The position numbers and the translations under genes were made by a program. Source: Gastrolobium villosum (taxonomy: Eukaryota > Streptophyta > Magnoliopsida > Fabales > Fabaceae). From it: a stretch of DNA of 64,000 nucleotides. Below the pieces are notes generated by a model that saw only the letters and a program-made list of their open reading frames with translations, made no database searches and had not been told where the DNA came from. The DNA is taken from contig JAVKPL010003392.1 of NCBI GenBank assembly GCA_032173675.1, forward strand, positions 62,001-126,000, in the 5' to 3' direction. This document shows, in pieces, positions 12,045-24,975 of the stretch (position 1 is the first letter of the stretch; every line of letters begins with the position of its first letter).

Positions 12045-12550
12045 TGATATCATGTATGATTAATTAAGTTAGATAAATAATTTAAATAAATTATTAAGAA
12101 ATTTAAAATTAAGTAATTAGTAGTTCAATATTATATGTGGTCATTTTAGTTTGCGTAGAGGGCACCAACAAATAAGATTCTTAAATACTATTTAACCTGT
12201 ATGCATATATTAATAGTTAAGTAACCTGTATATCATAGTGCACCAATTTTCTCGTTTACTTGTCATGCATTTTGATGCAAACAAGTTTTTTCCCTAAAAA
12301 ATAAAGTGTGTCGGTAGAGCGAGAGAAATTTACAAGGGGAAGTCAAGATGCAGAGATTCCATTCAATAAAATCGATGGTTGTTTATTCTCTTTCACAAGG
12401 GCTTTATCAATCTTCTAAGTTTAAAAGGGACGATGACTCATCCTAGTTCCCTTCTCTGGCTCCACCATTGTGACGGCATCGTTGAATGCATTTGTGAAGT
12501 TTGGAAAACTTCCTTTACAAAAAAAAAAATGATATTTTTAATTGACTGTT
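12045..12550. other. Intergenic, no gene seen
   Basis: AT-rich spacer. A 98-aa open frame partly in this stretch (12379-12675) runs into the M3 element and has no recognisable domain. Confidence 0.4.
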
Positions 12551-12559
12551 ATTTTATTA

Positions 12560-12723
12560 GGTGCAGGTTATATTTACAAACTTTTTTATTTACAAACTCT
12601 TACAAACTACACTATATTCTTCCGGGAGAATACAAACTTTTGCAAACTACACTATGTTTTCCCGGGAGAATATAGTGTAATTTGTAAACAAATTACAAAA
12701 AATTTGTAAACGGATCCTGTCCC
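12560..12723. mobile_element. MULE-type MITE, family M3 (copy 2)
   Basis: A 164-bp element flanked by the perfect 9-bp TSD attttatta (12551-12559 and 12724-12732). Begins ggtgcaggttatatttac and ends gtaaacggatcctgtccc. The central part is internally duplicated: gcaaactacactat followed by a cccgggagaata or similar segment appears twice. Confidence 0.9.
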
Positions 12724-12897
12724 ATTTTATTATATCATAATTATATAATTTTCTAATGAAATAAAATAAAACACTTGTCAACACGCCTCATATATAACTT
12801 ATTATTTTGGCTTAATTAAAGTTTTAGTTCAGCCATAATTAACGTACCATTTTAGTTTTATAATAATATTTTCAAATTTAATCTCTAATTTTTTTAT

Positions 12898-13101
12898 GGG
12901 TTCGCTTTTTTTACGATGAATGTAAATAACTTATCTACGGTGAGCCTAAAATGACGTCGTATTGAGACGAAAATCAAGATCTTTTTGTAATTATAATTTA
13001 TTTCAGGGTTATAATGGTCTTTTTCATTATAATTTTTCAACGCAAAACAACGTCATTTTAGGAGCGAATGTAGATACATTCACTTTACAAATATTAAAGC
13101 C
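12898..13101. mobile_element. MULE-type MITE, family M6 (copy 1)
   Basis: A 204-bp element beginning gggttcgcttttttt and ending aaatattaaagcc. Flanks tttttttat (12889-12897) and tatttttat (13102-13110) agree at 8 of 9. Has the family's AATAACTTATCTAC segment, aaaatgacgtcgt near the left, and acaacgtcatttta near the right as its inverted counterpart. Confidence 0.8.
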
Positions 13102-13110
13102 TATTTTTAT

Positions 13111-14372
13111 TTATTATAATCAAATTATTTCGTGAACTTTTTTTCTATTCAAAAATCTCAAATTTTCATTTTTGATTCAAAATCTCCACAAATTGAATCG
13201 TTTTAAATCATCTTCGTTTGAAATACGCCAATCAAAATATTAGATTTCAACTAAAATCAGAAAATTTTAAAATTTTCCCCTCTTCCAAAACTTAACCTCA
13301 CTCACAATATTTTGCAAATTTTATTGAACTTTTACCAAATTTTCAGATTCTTGACCATTCAATTTTTAATCTTAATTTCTCATAAATCTTCAATTATTTA
13401 ATATAAAATTTGGGGAATGCAGAGTTTTATATAAAGGAAAATTAAGAAGAAAAAAACTTGACTATAGCAATTGAAAATTTAAGAAATCAAATTTGAGAAA
13501 AAAGTTATTAGAGAACTAAAATTACACATTAGACGTGATAAAAGATTTACAATTGTAATCAAGCCTTTTATTTTAAAATTGTACGTAAGAAGTATTTGAC
13601 AAACGTTTCTTGCCGAATGTATCTAACAGGAATACTTACTAGATTCTGTACTGCTTAATTTCATTGTCCATTTTCACCAAAAAATAAATAAATTTCATTG
13701 TCCATATTGATATAATAATACTAGGAACACAGATATCTAATTGAACTTTGGTTTTAAATGTCTCTTTCATCCCTCATTCACAGGTCACAACCTCCATTTT
13801 AATTTGTATTAACATGACAGGTCTTAGTCCTTTATTTCATAAATAATATTTTATTTACTAAGTAAATACTGATATATACACAAATATTACACTTTTAGTA
13901 AATAACAATGATACAAACAATATTATAAGGAAGAATACGTAGTTATCAAATTTTCAACTCAAATCCTGTATATCTCTAAACCTTACATTTAACTAAACGG
14001 TGTTGCCAGAATACAAAGTAAATAACAACTAGTCTGTTTCCTTTTCTTCTTCTTTTTTATTTGAATTAACAACTATATAGTCTTTGAAAAATGATGTAAA
14101 TAATTTTTTTTGGTACATTGAATAATGACGTTAATTTGTTTGCACATTCACATAATACGGCAATCTGGACCTAACCTTCCTAACTATTGACTCTGTCAAA
14201 AGCATATAGTATCTCGTAAAAAAAGTATATGGAAAAAGCCCACCGACCCAAAGTCCTTTTCGTATTAGTTATATTCTTTGTGGATTTGACGGAAGATTTC
14301 TTTTTCTTATTTCCCCCCTTAGCTCGGGGCAAATTTTAATTATCACATGTTTAATAGTTTTTGCATATAAAA
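13111..14372. other. Intergenic, no gene seen
   Basis: AT-rich. No coding signal or bounded element recognised between the M6 and M2 copies. Confidence 0.4.
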
Positions 14373-14381
14373 TTGAAAATT

Positions 14382-14564
14382 GAGGAAAGATATTCTTACT
14401 ACTAAAATTTTCTAGTACTAACTCACTACCTATCTAATCACCATTGGATCAACATTTTCTATTTTTTCAAAAACTTTTTGATATTCTCTCTCTTTGATTT
14501 AATGATGATTAGATAGGTAGTGAGTTAGTAGTAGAAAATTTTTGTAGTAAGAATATCATTCCTC
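14382..14564. mobile_element. MULE-type MITE, family M2 (copy 1), long inverted repeats
   Basis: A 183-bp element made of two arms of roughly 70 bp that are inverted copies of each other, from gaggaaagatattcttact to gtaagaatatcattcctc, separated by a short spacer around caaaaactttttgatattc. Flanks ttgaaaatt and tataaaatt match at 7 of 9 positions. Closely related to 46473-46655, which has a perfect 9-bp TSD. Confidence 0.85.
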
Positions 14565-14659
14565 TATAAAATTTCATATAATCATTCTTATTTTCCACTT
14601 TTATTAAAATTTTAACGTGTTCTATATCTTGAATTATACAAAAAATAAAGAATAAAAAT

Positions 14660-14922
14660 TCTGAAAAACCTTGAGATACACCACCCAAAAACTAGCTCAG
14701 AGGGTGGGAGTGTCTAAGGTCTTATAAACTCCATAGTAGTTAACAGACCCAGCATACCTGTGCTAAGAAATTCCACAAGAGAAAGTGGGGGACGGCGATG
14801 CTCTGATATCATGTGAAGAACTTTGGGATACATCACCTCAAAAACTAGCTGAGAGTGTCCAAAGCATTATAAACTCCATATTAGTTGTTCATCCAACCAA
14901 TGCGGGACTATATATCTCAACA
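14660..14922 (-). mobile_element. Miniature LTR retrotransposon (TRIM-like), internally deleted
   Basis: Flanked by the 5-bp TSD aaaat (14655-14659 and 14923-14927). Read on the minus strand it starts TGTTGAGATATATAG, has an LTR of about 111 bp (14922-14812), then TGATATCAGAGC, a one-base variant of the plant initiator-tRNA-Met primer binding site, then a short internal part with a GGGG-containing purine run. The second LTR is shortened. Homologous to the better copy at 53617-53973. No coding sequence. Confidence 0.8.
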
Positions 14923-14927
14923 AAAAT

Positions 14928-15949
14928 GTTATAAATTAATTCCTATGTATTTCTTCTTGCTCTTTCTTGTTACTTTCATATCTACAAATTCATAGTCCAT
15001 GTCAAGTCAAAAGTAAACCAGTAGCCTTGGAGATGCTTCCAAGTTAAATTCCATGTGAACAGAAGCTAAATTATTTAGAAACTTAGGCGTTGCTCTTGTT
15101 TTTTTAGTACACGATGTTATAATTTTTTATTTTTTATTTTTAAATAAAAATCAACCAAGGTATTGTCAAAAGGAGTTAGGCACGTTAAAAAAGCACCGTA
15201 GATCCCAAGAAAAAGACTATTATTTCTCTCTCGGAAATAGGTATTTCTTTATATAAAAATTTGGAGAACAAGAACATGGTTCATTTAAGCACTATTCATG
15301 CATGTTTCATACAGATTATTCGTATTCCTGAATCTTGATACATTCTAGATCAGGTTTTATGTGGTTTCCAATTCCGTGGAAGTCATTAGGGAACATAACA
15401 GGTTAGCAGAATGTGAATAGCATCGTAATTTAGGTGAACCTAACTGCCATAACTGCTTATGATATTGGGTAGACGGTGGACTTTTGGGGTGTTTTTTGGA
15501 ACAAATATTTGTCCGTGTTATAAACGAATCATAAAAAGTCAAATAATCTGACTAAGCTAGTTTCTCTGTTGCTTCCAAAGAAAATTAAAGAAATAGAAAT
15601 TTAATAACAAGAGCTCTGGAAAACGACAAAGGAATTTTAGCAACTTGGGTGCTTTTTCCCTAGTACGTGACTGGGTTCTTATGTGTAAATTTCCTAGCTG
15701 TTCCTCTTCCGGCCCCTCCTCCTTCTTAATTTTCTTTTCTTGTCAGCATATAAATGTTCGAGGAAAAAAATTAGAAGCATGGGTGGGAAAATGATGGGTT
15801 GATTGATACCTGTGGGACCAATAAAAGGGAAGAGAGTAGTCAATCATGATATGGGCACGTGTATCCATCGTGGCCTTATTGCAATCGGGCCACTTTCTGC
15901 TTCAATAGTTGATTGATTCCATCCGGGGGAAACTTCGCTTCTCTTTGTG
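14928..15949. other. Intergenic, no gene seen
   Basis: Mixed-composition spacer without a supported gene. A few moderately GC-rich patches (15660-15740, 15830-15930) carry no open frame with a recognisable motif. Confidence 0.4.
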
Positions 15950-15958
15950 GTTTTTTAT

Positions 15959-16115
15959 GGGTTTATCATCTATTATTTAATGAGATCACAAAAAAATTTC
16001 CCACACACGATATTTTGTGGGGCCCGCAACAAAATAACAAAAACTCCGGCATGTAAAACGAATCTCTATAATATAACACAATCATTTTTCCTATATCATA
16101 ACTCTTATAAAACCA
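15959..16115. mobile_element. MULE-type MITE, family M1 (copy 3)
   Basis: A 157-bp element from gggtttatcatctattat to cttataaaacca. Flanks gttttttat (15950-15958) and attttttat (16116-16124) agree at 8 of 9. Shares the gtggggcccgcaac and cgaatctctataa segments with the other M1 copies. Confidence 0.85.
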
Positions 16116-16334
16116 ATTTTTTATTGCTATTTGGTATTGTGTTCGGTTGTGCTATGGAAAGCCTCGGTGTGTTTTATTATTATTTTTTTAAGGTTAAATT
16201 GCTTGGAAAGTTCTTATACTTATTTGAAAAAACTTATATAATTTTTTATACTTTGGATTTTTATAATTAGTTCTTTTTTAGTCTTAATTTTTTTAATTAA
16301 GTTCGTATCGTTGAAATAGTGTTCGACACCAAAT

Positions 16335-16470
16335 GTGTGTAGCTTAATTGACAACATAGACTGAATAGGTGCAGAAAGAACATGTGTTTGATTCCCATCA
16401 ATTACATCTTTAGATGGGGATGAAGAGTTTTAATTGTGACTAAAGCTCGACTTAGAATTTATCCCATAAC
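16335..16470 (+). mobile_element. SINE-like fragment with tRNA-type boxes
   Basis: tagcttaattga near 16340 resembles a Pol III A box and gtttgattccc near 16386 resembles a B box, about 45 bp apart as in tRNA-derived SINEs. No cloverleaf can be drawn, so it is not a tRNA gene. The 3' limit is uncertain. Confidence 0.4.
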
Positions 16471-16915
16471 TAGCTCAAAAAGCTAAAGTTTGTGGGATAC
16501 TCATGGCTGACTCGCCTCAAAAATATAATTATAATCGTATATACCGAAGAAAATAAATAATGTTAAAGCAAAAGATTTTTTTTTGTTGTAGAAACAAAAA
16601 ACATGTGGGATCCTTATGTTACAAAAAATTATGTGTAGGACCCACATTAGCACAAAAATCGAATGGTGTTTAGAAAAATTCAAATTCTAATGTTAAATAA
16701 GAATTATAAAATCCTATTAATTTTTACATGTGGACCCTACATTATTTTTTTATCTACAATGAATCTCCTGCAGTAGATTCGCTTAACCCTGCAAATTAAT
16801 TTGTCATCATAGTTATTTCCTAGAAGCTACCAAATCATTATAACAATATTTATTTCTAATTTTCTTTAAACTATAGTTCTTTTAAAAGCAAGATTATGTT
16901 GTCATGTTAAAATAA

Positions 16916-17134
16916 AGTTATTTTTTCTGCGGTTAATATAGATAATCTATTTATATTGAGCCCAAAATAATATCATTTTAATGAGGAAATTAAAGTATTT
17001 TTGTAATTATAATTTATTTCAGGGTTATAGTATTCTTTCTCACTATAATTTTTTAATCTTTCAACTCAAAATAACGTCATTTTTAGAGTAAATATAGATA
17101 AATTATGTACACTCATTATAAAAATATTAAAACC
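16916..17134. mobile_element. MULE-type MITE, family M6 (copy 2)
   Basis: A 219-bp element, agttattttttctgcgg to atattaaaacc. Flanks ttaaaataa (16907-16915) and ttaaaatat (17135-17143) agree at 8 of 9. Carries the shared core tgtaattataatttatttca and the right-hand ataacgtcattttt. Confidence 0.8.
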
Positions 17135-17589
17135 TTAAAATATAGCTGAAATTTTTAAAATATCTTCTACTACCTTAATTTCAAACTTTTCAGCACAATA
17201 AAAACGTGAGAAAATAGCAAAAGTAAGGAATCTTTCATTATAAAAGTGAGTTGGAACTACTGTTATAAAAAAAAAAAAAGTGAGTTGGAACTTCCCATAA
17301 ATATAACATTTTATTATATTACTTATGAGAATTTAAGTACATAAAGATGGAAAGATTTTCAATATTATATTTTTTTGGTAGGTACATATCTTTTTAATTT
17401 GTTGGTTGGTACAATTATATTTGTTTTCAAGAAGTAAAAAAAGTTATAAATTTAATTTTTTTTCTTTTACTTAATAATATGTCAAAACCACCTAGACCAA
17501 TGAGTGATGATATCCCCTCCATTCAACAATTTAATCAAATAAATGTTTATATTTTAAACTTTGTAATTAGAATCCTTTTGGTCATTAGG

Positions 17590-17665
17590 ATTGATCTGGT
17601 GGTAAGGGATTTAGGTAGGTTATATTAGATTATGTGTTCAATTCTCATTTGTATAAAAAAAAAAT
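17590..17665 (+). mobile_element. Short SINE-like fragment with poly-A tail
   Basis: tgatctggtggtaag near 17592 and gtgttcaattctc near 17634 look like degraded A and B boxes. An A run follows directly, as at a SINE 3' end. Too short and diverged to classify. Confidence 0.35.
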
Positions 17666-17747
17666 GAATCATTTCCTTTCAATAGTTTTAATTAGATCTC
17701 TATATTAGATCCTCTACATTTTATTTCTTAAATCCATTATATTATAT

Positions 17748-17968
17748 GAGAAAAATATTTCTGCCGTTACTGCAGATAAGTTATCTGCATTTTTTCCAAA
17801 ATGACGTCATTTTGATATTAAAATATTAAAAAATTATAAATATAAAGACTATTATAACCCTGAAATAAATCAAAATTACAAAAACATCATGATTTCCGTC
17901 CCAAAATAACGTTGTATTGGGTTTACTGCAGATAACTTATCTACAGTAACTGCAGAAAAGGAGAACCC
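17748..17968. mobile_element. MULE-type MITE, family M6 (copy 3)
   Basis: A 221-bp element whose ends pair as TTTCTGCCGTTACTGCAG against CTGCAGTAACGG-like sequence. Flanks atattatat (17739-17747) and atattgtat (17969-17977) agree at 8 of 9. Contains the perfect palindrome TGACGTCA at 17802-17809. Orientation is opposite to the copies at 12898 and 39784. Confidence 0.85.
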
Positions 17969-17977
17969 ATATTGTAT

Positions 17978-19546
17978 ATGGTAAAATCATTTTTTCGGCC
18001 GCTAGACGATCAATAATAAATCTTACAATATTGATTGATTATTATTCTCCGCATTTAATGCTTTTACCCATTTTTATATGATTTTGATTCTTTGAATTTA
18101 TTTGCCGGACCTCAAGCGGCCGGAGAAAATTAAAGCCCATTATATTTATAGACTATAGAGGCTCATGCTTACCATTATAATTTTATGTAATATTATTTCA
18201 TGATTTCTTAAATATTTATGTTATGGCTCTTAAGATGGAAATTTTATAATTAAAATAAGCCTCGAGCACGTGTCATATCACCATCCTAACATATTTTGAT
18301 GTAGAGCTAGGTGATAATCCTTTGGGGTAATCAATTCTCCGGTTAGGAGAATTGATCCCATTCCTGGAGAGATATCTAATTATGGGACCCACCATATTTT
18401 ATTTAATTTTTTTTAAAATTAATTATTGTAATTTTTTATTAGCATTTAGCATGAGAATAGACTTTAACTTTGCAAATAATTAAATTTTTTTGATATATTA
18501 TAAATCAAATAAATATAGTTTTTATTTATAGCACTTAAAATAAAATTTTCATTCATATTAATTATTTTTTTATTCAAATTGGTATAATCTCGTTCAAGTA
18601 TTGTCGGATCTGTAAGTATTATTGGATCTATGCGGAAGTGATTTAGGACCTAGTACAATGGTATGCTTACCAAATCATCCTCGTTTCACGATTACCTCTT
18701 GGTGCGCAGATCTCGTGTAGAATCTTCCCTTGTATGATTCTTCTTCACGAACTGCTCACCTCAACGCCGTTGCACAAACAACCTCCTTGAAGCTGGACTG
18801 TGGCAGATCTTCCAAATTATCTCTCGAGGAGGAAAGGGAAGTGTGTGGACATCAATCAGACATGAGCTTGCCTCTTTCTCTCAAATGACCTAGGAGACTA
18901 ATGACTTAAGTGGTACTATTTATATGGGTTCCAAGAAACCCTAGGTCATTGGGCTTTGAGTTTCCTGAGTTTTTCTCATACTAATAGCCCATTTGGGCTT
19001 TAGTAAAAGAGCAAACCAACAAGACCTATATTGGGAGCGGCTCTCTTAATACCATTTTTTCCATTCCCAAACTCGAATTCAAAATTCCCGATTAATGAAA
19101 ATAAGTTTCTTGCCATATGAATTAGCTAATGATTATTGGTAGAAAGCTAATTATTTATGTAAATTAATAAGAAATTTTTTGCGAAATTCTTAATCTTACA
19201 CTTTTCGAGTCATTAATTTTATTTGCATATAACAACTCTAATTCATTAGTGATGTGAATCATGTGATTGAGATAATTATAAATATTAACTAAAATTGAGT
19301 ATAAGACATATTATTCTTATACTGGTATGGTATATAAGTTTATATATATATATATATATGGCAATTTATTATTGATTGTGTATATAGCATCTTTTGTTGA
19401 ATATATAATAATACTACCAACTAATTAAAACATTAGTAGCACTAATTAGAGCTACCGTAAAATTTCTCTAATTTACATACATGGAAAGAAACTATAAATT
19501 GCTGACGATATATATTATAGATGAAATACATTTTACATTACACTAA
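17978..19546. other. Intergenic with possible LTR-derived segment
   Basis: No gene. The part 18590-19050 is richer in G+C, has no long open frame, and resembles LTR/leader sequence of a plant retrotransposon in style (short TATA-like tatttatatggg, scattered cct runs), but no TG...CA borders with a TSD were found. A short inverted repeat, attctccggttaggagaat, lies near 18335. Confidence 0.3.
19340..19359. repeat. TA dinucleotide microsatellite
   Basis: About ten TA units in a row, a likely polymorphic simple repeat. Confidence 0.95.
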
Positions 19547-19555
19547 ATATTTTAA

Positions 19556-19685
19556 GGGATAGGATCTGTTTATAAATTTTTTTTTACAAATTACACTAAG
19601 TATGATCGGTCGTACACTACATGATTAAAGTATGACCAGTCATACTTAATGTAGCTTGTAAGAATTTGTAAATATAACCTGCCCC
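19556..19685. mobile_element. MULE-type MITE, family M3 (copy 3)
   Basis: A 130-bp element from gggataggatctg to aacctgcccc, flanked by the perfect 9-bp TSD atattttaa (19547-19555 and 19686-19694). The middle is a near-palindrome around agtatgatcggtcgtac and gtatgaccagtcatact. Confidence 0.92.
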
Positions 19686-19694
19686 ATATTTTAA

Positions 19695-22600
19695 TTAAGT
19701 GAGAGAATGAGCAAAATGTATTAGATATAAAAAGTATTGCATTTTTTCACCAAAAAAAAAGTATTGCATTCCCTAATATATTAAGGAGAATATGTCACGT
19801 TTGAAATTCATATAGTTGATTACATTCTCAAAATCCAAGGTTTCTAAGATTCGAATTTTATTTTTGAATGCAAACTTTCCCCAGCCCTATTTTGCCTGCC
19901 AATCTTACACGAAGGGTGGCATCCATATATTGACCATAGACTTCTTAGATTTTATGCCTGATATGCATAATTCACGAACCTCTTTGGGTCAACAATAGAA
20001 TCTAGTGCTTCAAAAACATTCAAAGTCGCGAAGAATATGTAGTATCGTTCAAAATGATGAGAAGTTCAATGCTTAGGAAATGAGAACATATGGTATATAG
20101 AATAAAGCCCAAATTAGCTTAAAGGTTGATCTTGATTTTGATTTAGTTCCAGAATAAAGCTTCATTTTCCAACCTCTTTTCTTTTCTTGGTAAGCACAAG
20201 TTCCATTCAAATTAAATTTCATATATATATATTTTTCAGATATAATTCCAAGCTTTTTTTTTTCCTTAAAAACTTTAGACACGGCAAGTAATGTTGTATA
20301 ACGCAACCAGCCCAGCTAACAACTGAAGAATAAGAACATTTGGCACAATTGTTATCATAAAATACCAAAAAACTGGTTTTTCGTATGCTTGCTGAGGAAG
20401 TGGTTTTGGTTGTGTGAAAATATAAGGAAAAAGTTCTTATTGAAAAACTCTTCCATATATAAAAAGTTAAGGAATTCAAAATTTTGGTGGCGATCTTCAA
20501 ACCGTTATATAAAACCAATTCTATTTATATATAACGTTTTTTGGTGGCACCCATAAAGATTGGTTTTTGATGTTGAAATAATAAGCTATTAGGTGGGTGC
20601 ATGTATGAATAGTTTTCTGTCACACACAAGTGTATTTCCGGAACATATTGTGCGCTGAATTTTTTTTTTTTTTAAATTAGTTGATCCACTTTTAAAAAAA
20701 AAAATAATCTCTGCGGCAGATATATATTCTCTCATGCTTCCCCTTGTAATAAATAGCTCAATATATAATTTAAATTTAAAAACTTAAAATATATTTATAT
20801 GAGTTTTTTATTTATATAGTTCTTACTTAATTTTTTCTTTTGATTTTTCAGGGATATTTCCATTCATTTGAATAATACTAATTCCCTTCTTAACTTGGAG
20901 TATAAATGTTTTTGTCATTGAGCTAGTGCCTTTGCCTAGGAATCAAAACAGAGACCTTTCAGGTCCATCAATTCACTTTTTTTGACACTATTGGCTTAGC
21001 AATTGTGTCAAGGAATTAATTCTCATTTAATTTATTACGGACCAATTTGAAACTCCTCCATGAATTTTGAATACTCGTGCAAAGTATAAATAATAAAATA
21101 TAATTTAAATTGTAAATAACATTACATTGTAGAACAAATTAAATTTTGCATCAAACAAACTACCAAAAAAAAAATATATAATTTTTTGTGTGTGCATCAA
21201 ACAGTCATTTTCATTTTTAATGAAATGATCTTGTATCACTGGAGTCAGCATGTTACGGCAACCTTTTTTGCTTGAATAAGATTTATCCAACGGAAAATAC
21301 ACTTTGGAAGCAATATAATAAATCAAACAACTGAAAAAACCGCCAGCCACCATTCACACAGTGCAGGGTCCCCATTAAGGAAGGAAAAACCAGCCGCTGC
21401 AGGACATGGCCCAACGTTGTTGCCGTTTCGTGATGTGACATGCATCCACAAATAATGCTAGTGCTAAGCCCACTTATGTCCACCACCCCACTCGTCTCTA
21501 ATTCTCTGATGCCCACCATCTCTACAGAACCTGCCTTTTTCGTAATTTTCAGTTCAGGATATCCACTCTATGCTTTGTTGCTTTTTCATAATTTTATTGG
21601 CTTTAATTTTCATATTCCATCGTGCTCAGTGGGTCCATGGAATTCACAGGGCAAAGGCTAGAAATTTCTACTTCAATTAAGATTTGAAGGTTTGTGGCAT
21701 TTTTCATCTCATATCTTCTACTTGAATATGCATTTATAAGATGCCCAGTGAGAGGGAGATTTAACACCTCAATGTGATGAGTAGTGGCACAAATTAGAGT
21801 GTCATAAAAGATTTGGACGGAAAAAGAGTGCGCTTTATGCTTCTAATTTATGCTCTAATAGTGGCTCTAGTTACTAGCTACTCATATAAAATCCACTATA
21901 TAACTCTGAAATTTTGTATAGGAAAGAATCCAGTTAAATGTACTTAACGGGGAATAGGAACATTCTACGAACAAAATTATTGTCATAATTTAATCTATCC
22001 CTTGAACTTACGCTAAGATAATTATTAAATGGATTGTCATTTGAATCTTTGTCCATATCTTACAAAAGTTTATAATTTCCCTCTGTTTATTTTTATTAGT
22101 ACTTGTTAGTGCCTATCGCACCAACTAGAATGGTCCCGTGTAATTGATTGTCCTACGGTACTAGTACTAATATAAAACACACACAATATCTTATAATGCG
22201 ACGTTGCTGTCAATTAATCTGGCTACTCATGTGAATCCAATGCCTCTCTTTGTACCTCAATCGGAGAGATACTAGGTTTAACCATTGCTTGGCAATGGTC
22301 CAAATGCACTACAGACTACATAATTGTGTTTTCTAAAAGGGAAGGTTTAAGAGAAAAACAAAAACAATTAATTAAGATTAAGAGATTACCCTTCGGCTGT
22401 AGTGTAGATGAGCCCTTGCACAGCATGAGAAGATTTGACCCTTTATTTCTGGCAGTTAAATTCCACATTCCATGTATAAACTTTAGCAAAGACAAAACAC
22501 ATTCAAAAATAAAATAAAATAATATATAGGTAGCCAATCTAAAAAGAAATAAAACGGAACAAAAAAAAGGGGACCGACCCACCAACCCCGTCCAAAAAGG

Positions 22601-23313
22601 AAAAGCATGTACGAAGAAATAAATTAAGGGGACACATGCTTTGCTTGGGTAGCATCCGAGTCAAAAATATGCGCATCTCTATCATCAATGCTAAGGATTT
22701 CCGTGGCAACCGATGAAAAAGAAAAACGTGAGAGGCATTTTCAATGATTCGTAGTTTAATGAACTCAATTGTGAAGAATTCTGCGTACCCTGTTTCAGAA
22801 TTCTAGAATTTGAAACCCATCCCCTCATTACAAAGTTGAAACAGTGATTGGCTTTGGCCTAATATATCATAATAATGATCCGATTTAATGAATACCCCCA
22901 TATGGCGAGACTGAATAACAAGTTATAATACAAATAAATTCTTACTTAATAACCGTCATTGCAGCATCAGTTGCATTTTGTTCTTAATTATTCTCATACT
23001 TTTGTAATCTCAGGGTAAATGTAATCATAATTTAAAAGTTTAAAGAAGTATATATGATAGAGATAATGATACGAATGAGTGTCAAGAATGAAGATTATTA
23101 TTCACATATACCTTCTTTACGTACATATGCGTCTCTTTTATGCACTTCAACTATTAACAAGACTCACCCGCTCTAACTAGCTAGCTATATATACTTCCTT
23201 CTAATTATCTAACAGAAAGCCTAGTAACAAATCAACACGTGTTAAACTTGTAACAAATCAACTAGACTCCATGATAACCCAATTATTTTTATAGTCAAAT
23301 AAAGAGAGTGTAT
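19695..23313. other. Large intergenic stretch, no supported gene
   Basis: About 3.6 kb with only short open frames in both strands and no recognisable protein motif. The segment 21330-21660 has near-average G+C and overlapping small frames on both strands, but no splice-linked frame could be made. No element with clear TSDs was seen. Confidence 0.4.
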
Positions 23314-23322
23314 TTAATAAAT

Positions 23323-23479
23323 GAGTTTATCATCTATCATTTAACATGACCACAAAAAATTTCCTACACACACAACATTTTGTGGGACCCGCAGTAAAAA
23401 AAAAAATTCCGGCACGCAAAATGAATCTCTATAACATAACACAATCATTTTTTCCTAAAACATAAATCTTATAAAACCC
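23323..23479. mobile_element. MULE-type MITE, family M1 (copy 4)
   Basis: A 157-bp element from gagtttatcatctatcat to cttataaaaccc, flanked by the perfect 9-bp TSD ttaataaat (23314-23322 and 23480-23488). Highly similar to copy 3 over its full length. Confidence 0.93.
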
Positions 23480-23488
23480 TTAATAAAT

Positions 23489-24600
23489 AATAGGTATTCA
23501 ATACTAATTAACACATTTTATGATACATGTATTCAATAAATAATGTATCAGGAAAAAAAGTTAATTTTTTTTTTGGTAAAAAAAAAAGTTATTTCTTATT
23601 TTAGTCAATTTTTTTTTTTTTGTGTGAAAATTTTAGTCAATTTGTATTCCTGAGTAATTGGTTCACTTTTTGGGGGGGAAAATTGATTTTAATAAACGTT
23701 GCTTTTTTTTTCTAAATTTAAAATAAAGAAAAAAATATTTTTGAGAACCTTGTCATAAATACTCAAAGGACCTACTTATATTGACGGAACATAATTTAAA
23801 GGTAAATATATTTTAGTAATTTAGAAGAAAAGAAATATTTTAGAGAAAATGGGTTTTGAAAAATATTTTAAAATAAATACATCTTCGTAAAAAATGTAAA
23901 TGCCATATGTTCAAGAAAATAACATTGGTTTCTTTAAAAAATGTCATTTTCTTTTAATTAATATTTTTATACTTTTCTGAAATTTAAAAATACCTGTACA
24001 ACAAGCATCATACATGCTAATAAAAAAATAAATTAGGTACGAATAACGATTTTTTTGTTTCATTAGGAAGAAATAAAAATCAGTGAATCATTATATAATC
24101 AACGATCGACCAACTAATTAGAATAATAAAAAGACGAGATTACTTTCATGCGATTACGTGTTCTTACGCATATGCGTGCGTATTATGTCTACGGGGGTGT
24201 GATTCACATCACATTCATATTAGCATTACTAAAACTAATAAATTTTAAGAAAAAAGAAATAAAATAAATAGAAAGTATTGAAGAGAGGAGCGAACTCAAA
24301 CTAAAAACAAAAAGTCATTGTCGGAAATAGAGAGGAGAGAGATGAGAAAACTCACAAACTTTGGTTTTATTTGGGGGATACTTTGGTACTATTTTTATTG
24401 ATTCATATGTTTGATTAACAATTTTGTAATATTCTTTGCATTAAATTGCATTTTTAATTAATTTTATATCAGAGAAAAATATTAAGAATTTTTGCAAAAG
24501 GTTACTTATTCAAAAAAAGTATTAAAAGATTTATATTAAAAATTAAAAATTCATAAAAAGTTCTCAAATTATCGTAGTACACGGAAGTAAAGGTGTATGT
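23489..24600. other. Intergenic, no gene seen
   Basis: Very AT-rich with many A and T runs. No coding signal or bounded element. Confidence 0.4.
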
Positions 24601-24603
24601 ATC

Positions 24604-24942
24604 AGCTGATTGTGAGAAGTGATTCAAGTAATGCTATTGTGGTGTTTATAAAAGATGTTGATGTTACTCGTGAGTATCATTTGATGACTCGAATACGAGT
24701 ATGGTTACATAAAGATTGAATAATTGATCTTAATCATGTCTATAGAGCAAATATATAACCAATGTGCTAATTGGTTGGCTACTTTCTCTTTTGATCGCCA
24801 GCAAGATAATTTTCTTAGGATTGTCCATTCACCCTCTCCTGATCTTTATAAATTTTTAGCATATGGCTGCTTTTGGCTTCTTATGATGTCGTGTTTCTTA
24901 ATTTGTTTGTCTTCTTTCTTTCTTTTGATTGGGGTTCCCGCT
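24604..24942 (+). pseudogene. LINE-type RNase H remnant (non-LTR retrotransposon 3' end)
   Basis: Translation of 24604-24713 gives RSDSSNAIVVFIKD... followed, after a stop and a +1 frame change, by NQCANWLATFSFD, the two hallmarks of the RNase H domain at the C-terminus of plant LINE polyproteins (acidic DS motif and the H-x-ANxCADxLA type motif). After the domain comes ggggttcccgc and then an A-rich tail at about 24954-24975, as at a LINE 3' end. At least one in-frame stop and one frameshift break it. It is 5'-truncated. RNase H-like host genes look similar, but the A tail favours a LINE. Confidence 0.65.
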
Positions 24943-24975
24943 TAACCTTACCAAAAAATAAATAAAAATAAAGGC

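Noticed and set aside
16335..16420. Possible tRNA gene from A- and B-box-like motifs
   Set aside because: No acceptor stem, anticodon arm or cloverleaf can be formed. Better explained as a SINE fragment.
21283..21661. Opposed frames in a region of near-normal GC
   Set aside because: No splice-compatible extension, no domain, no promoter signal. Left as unannotated spacer.
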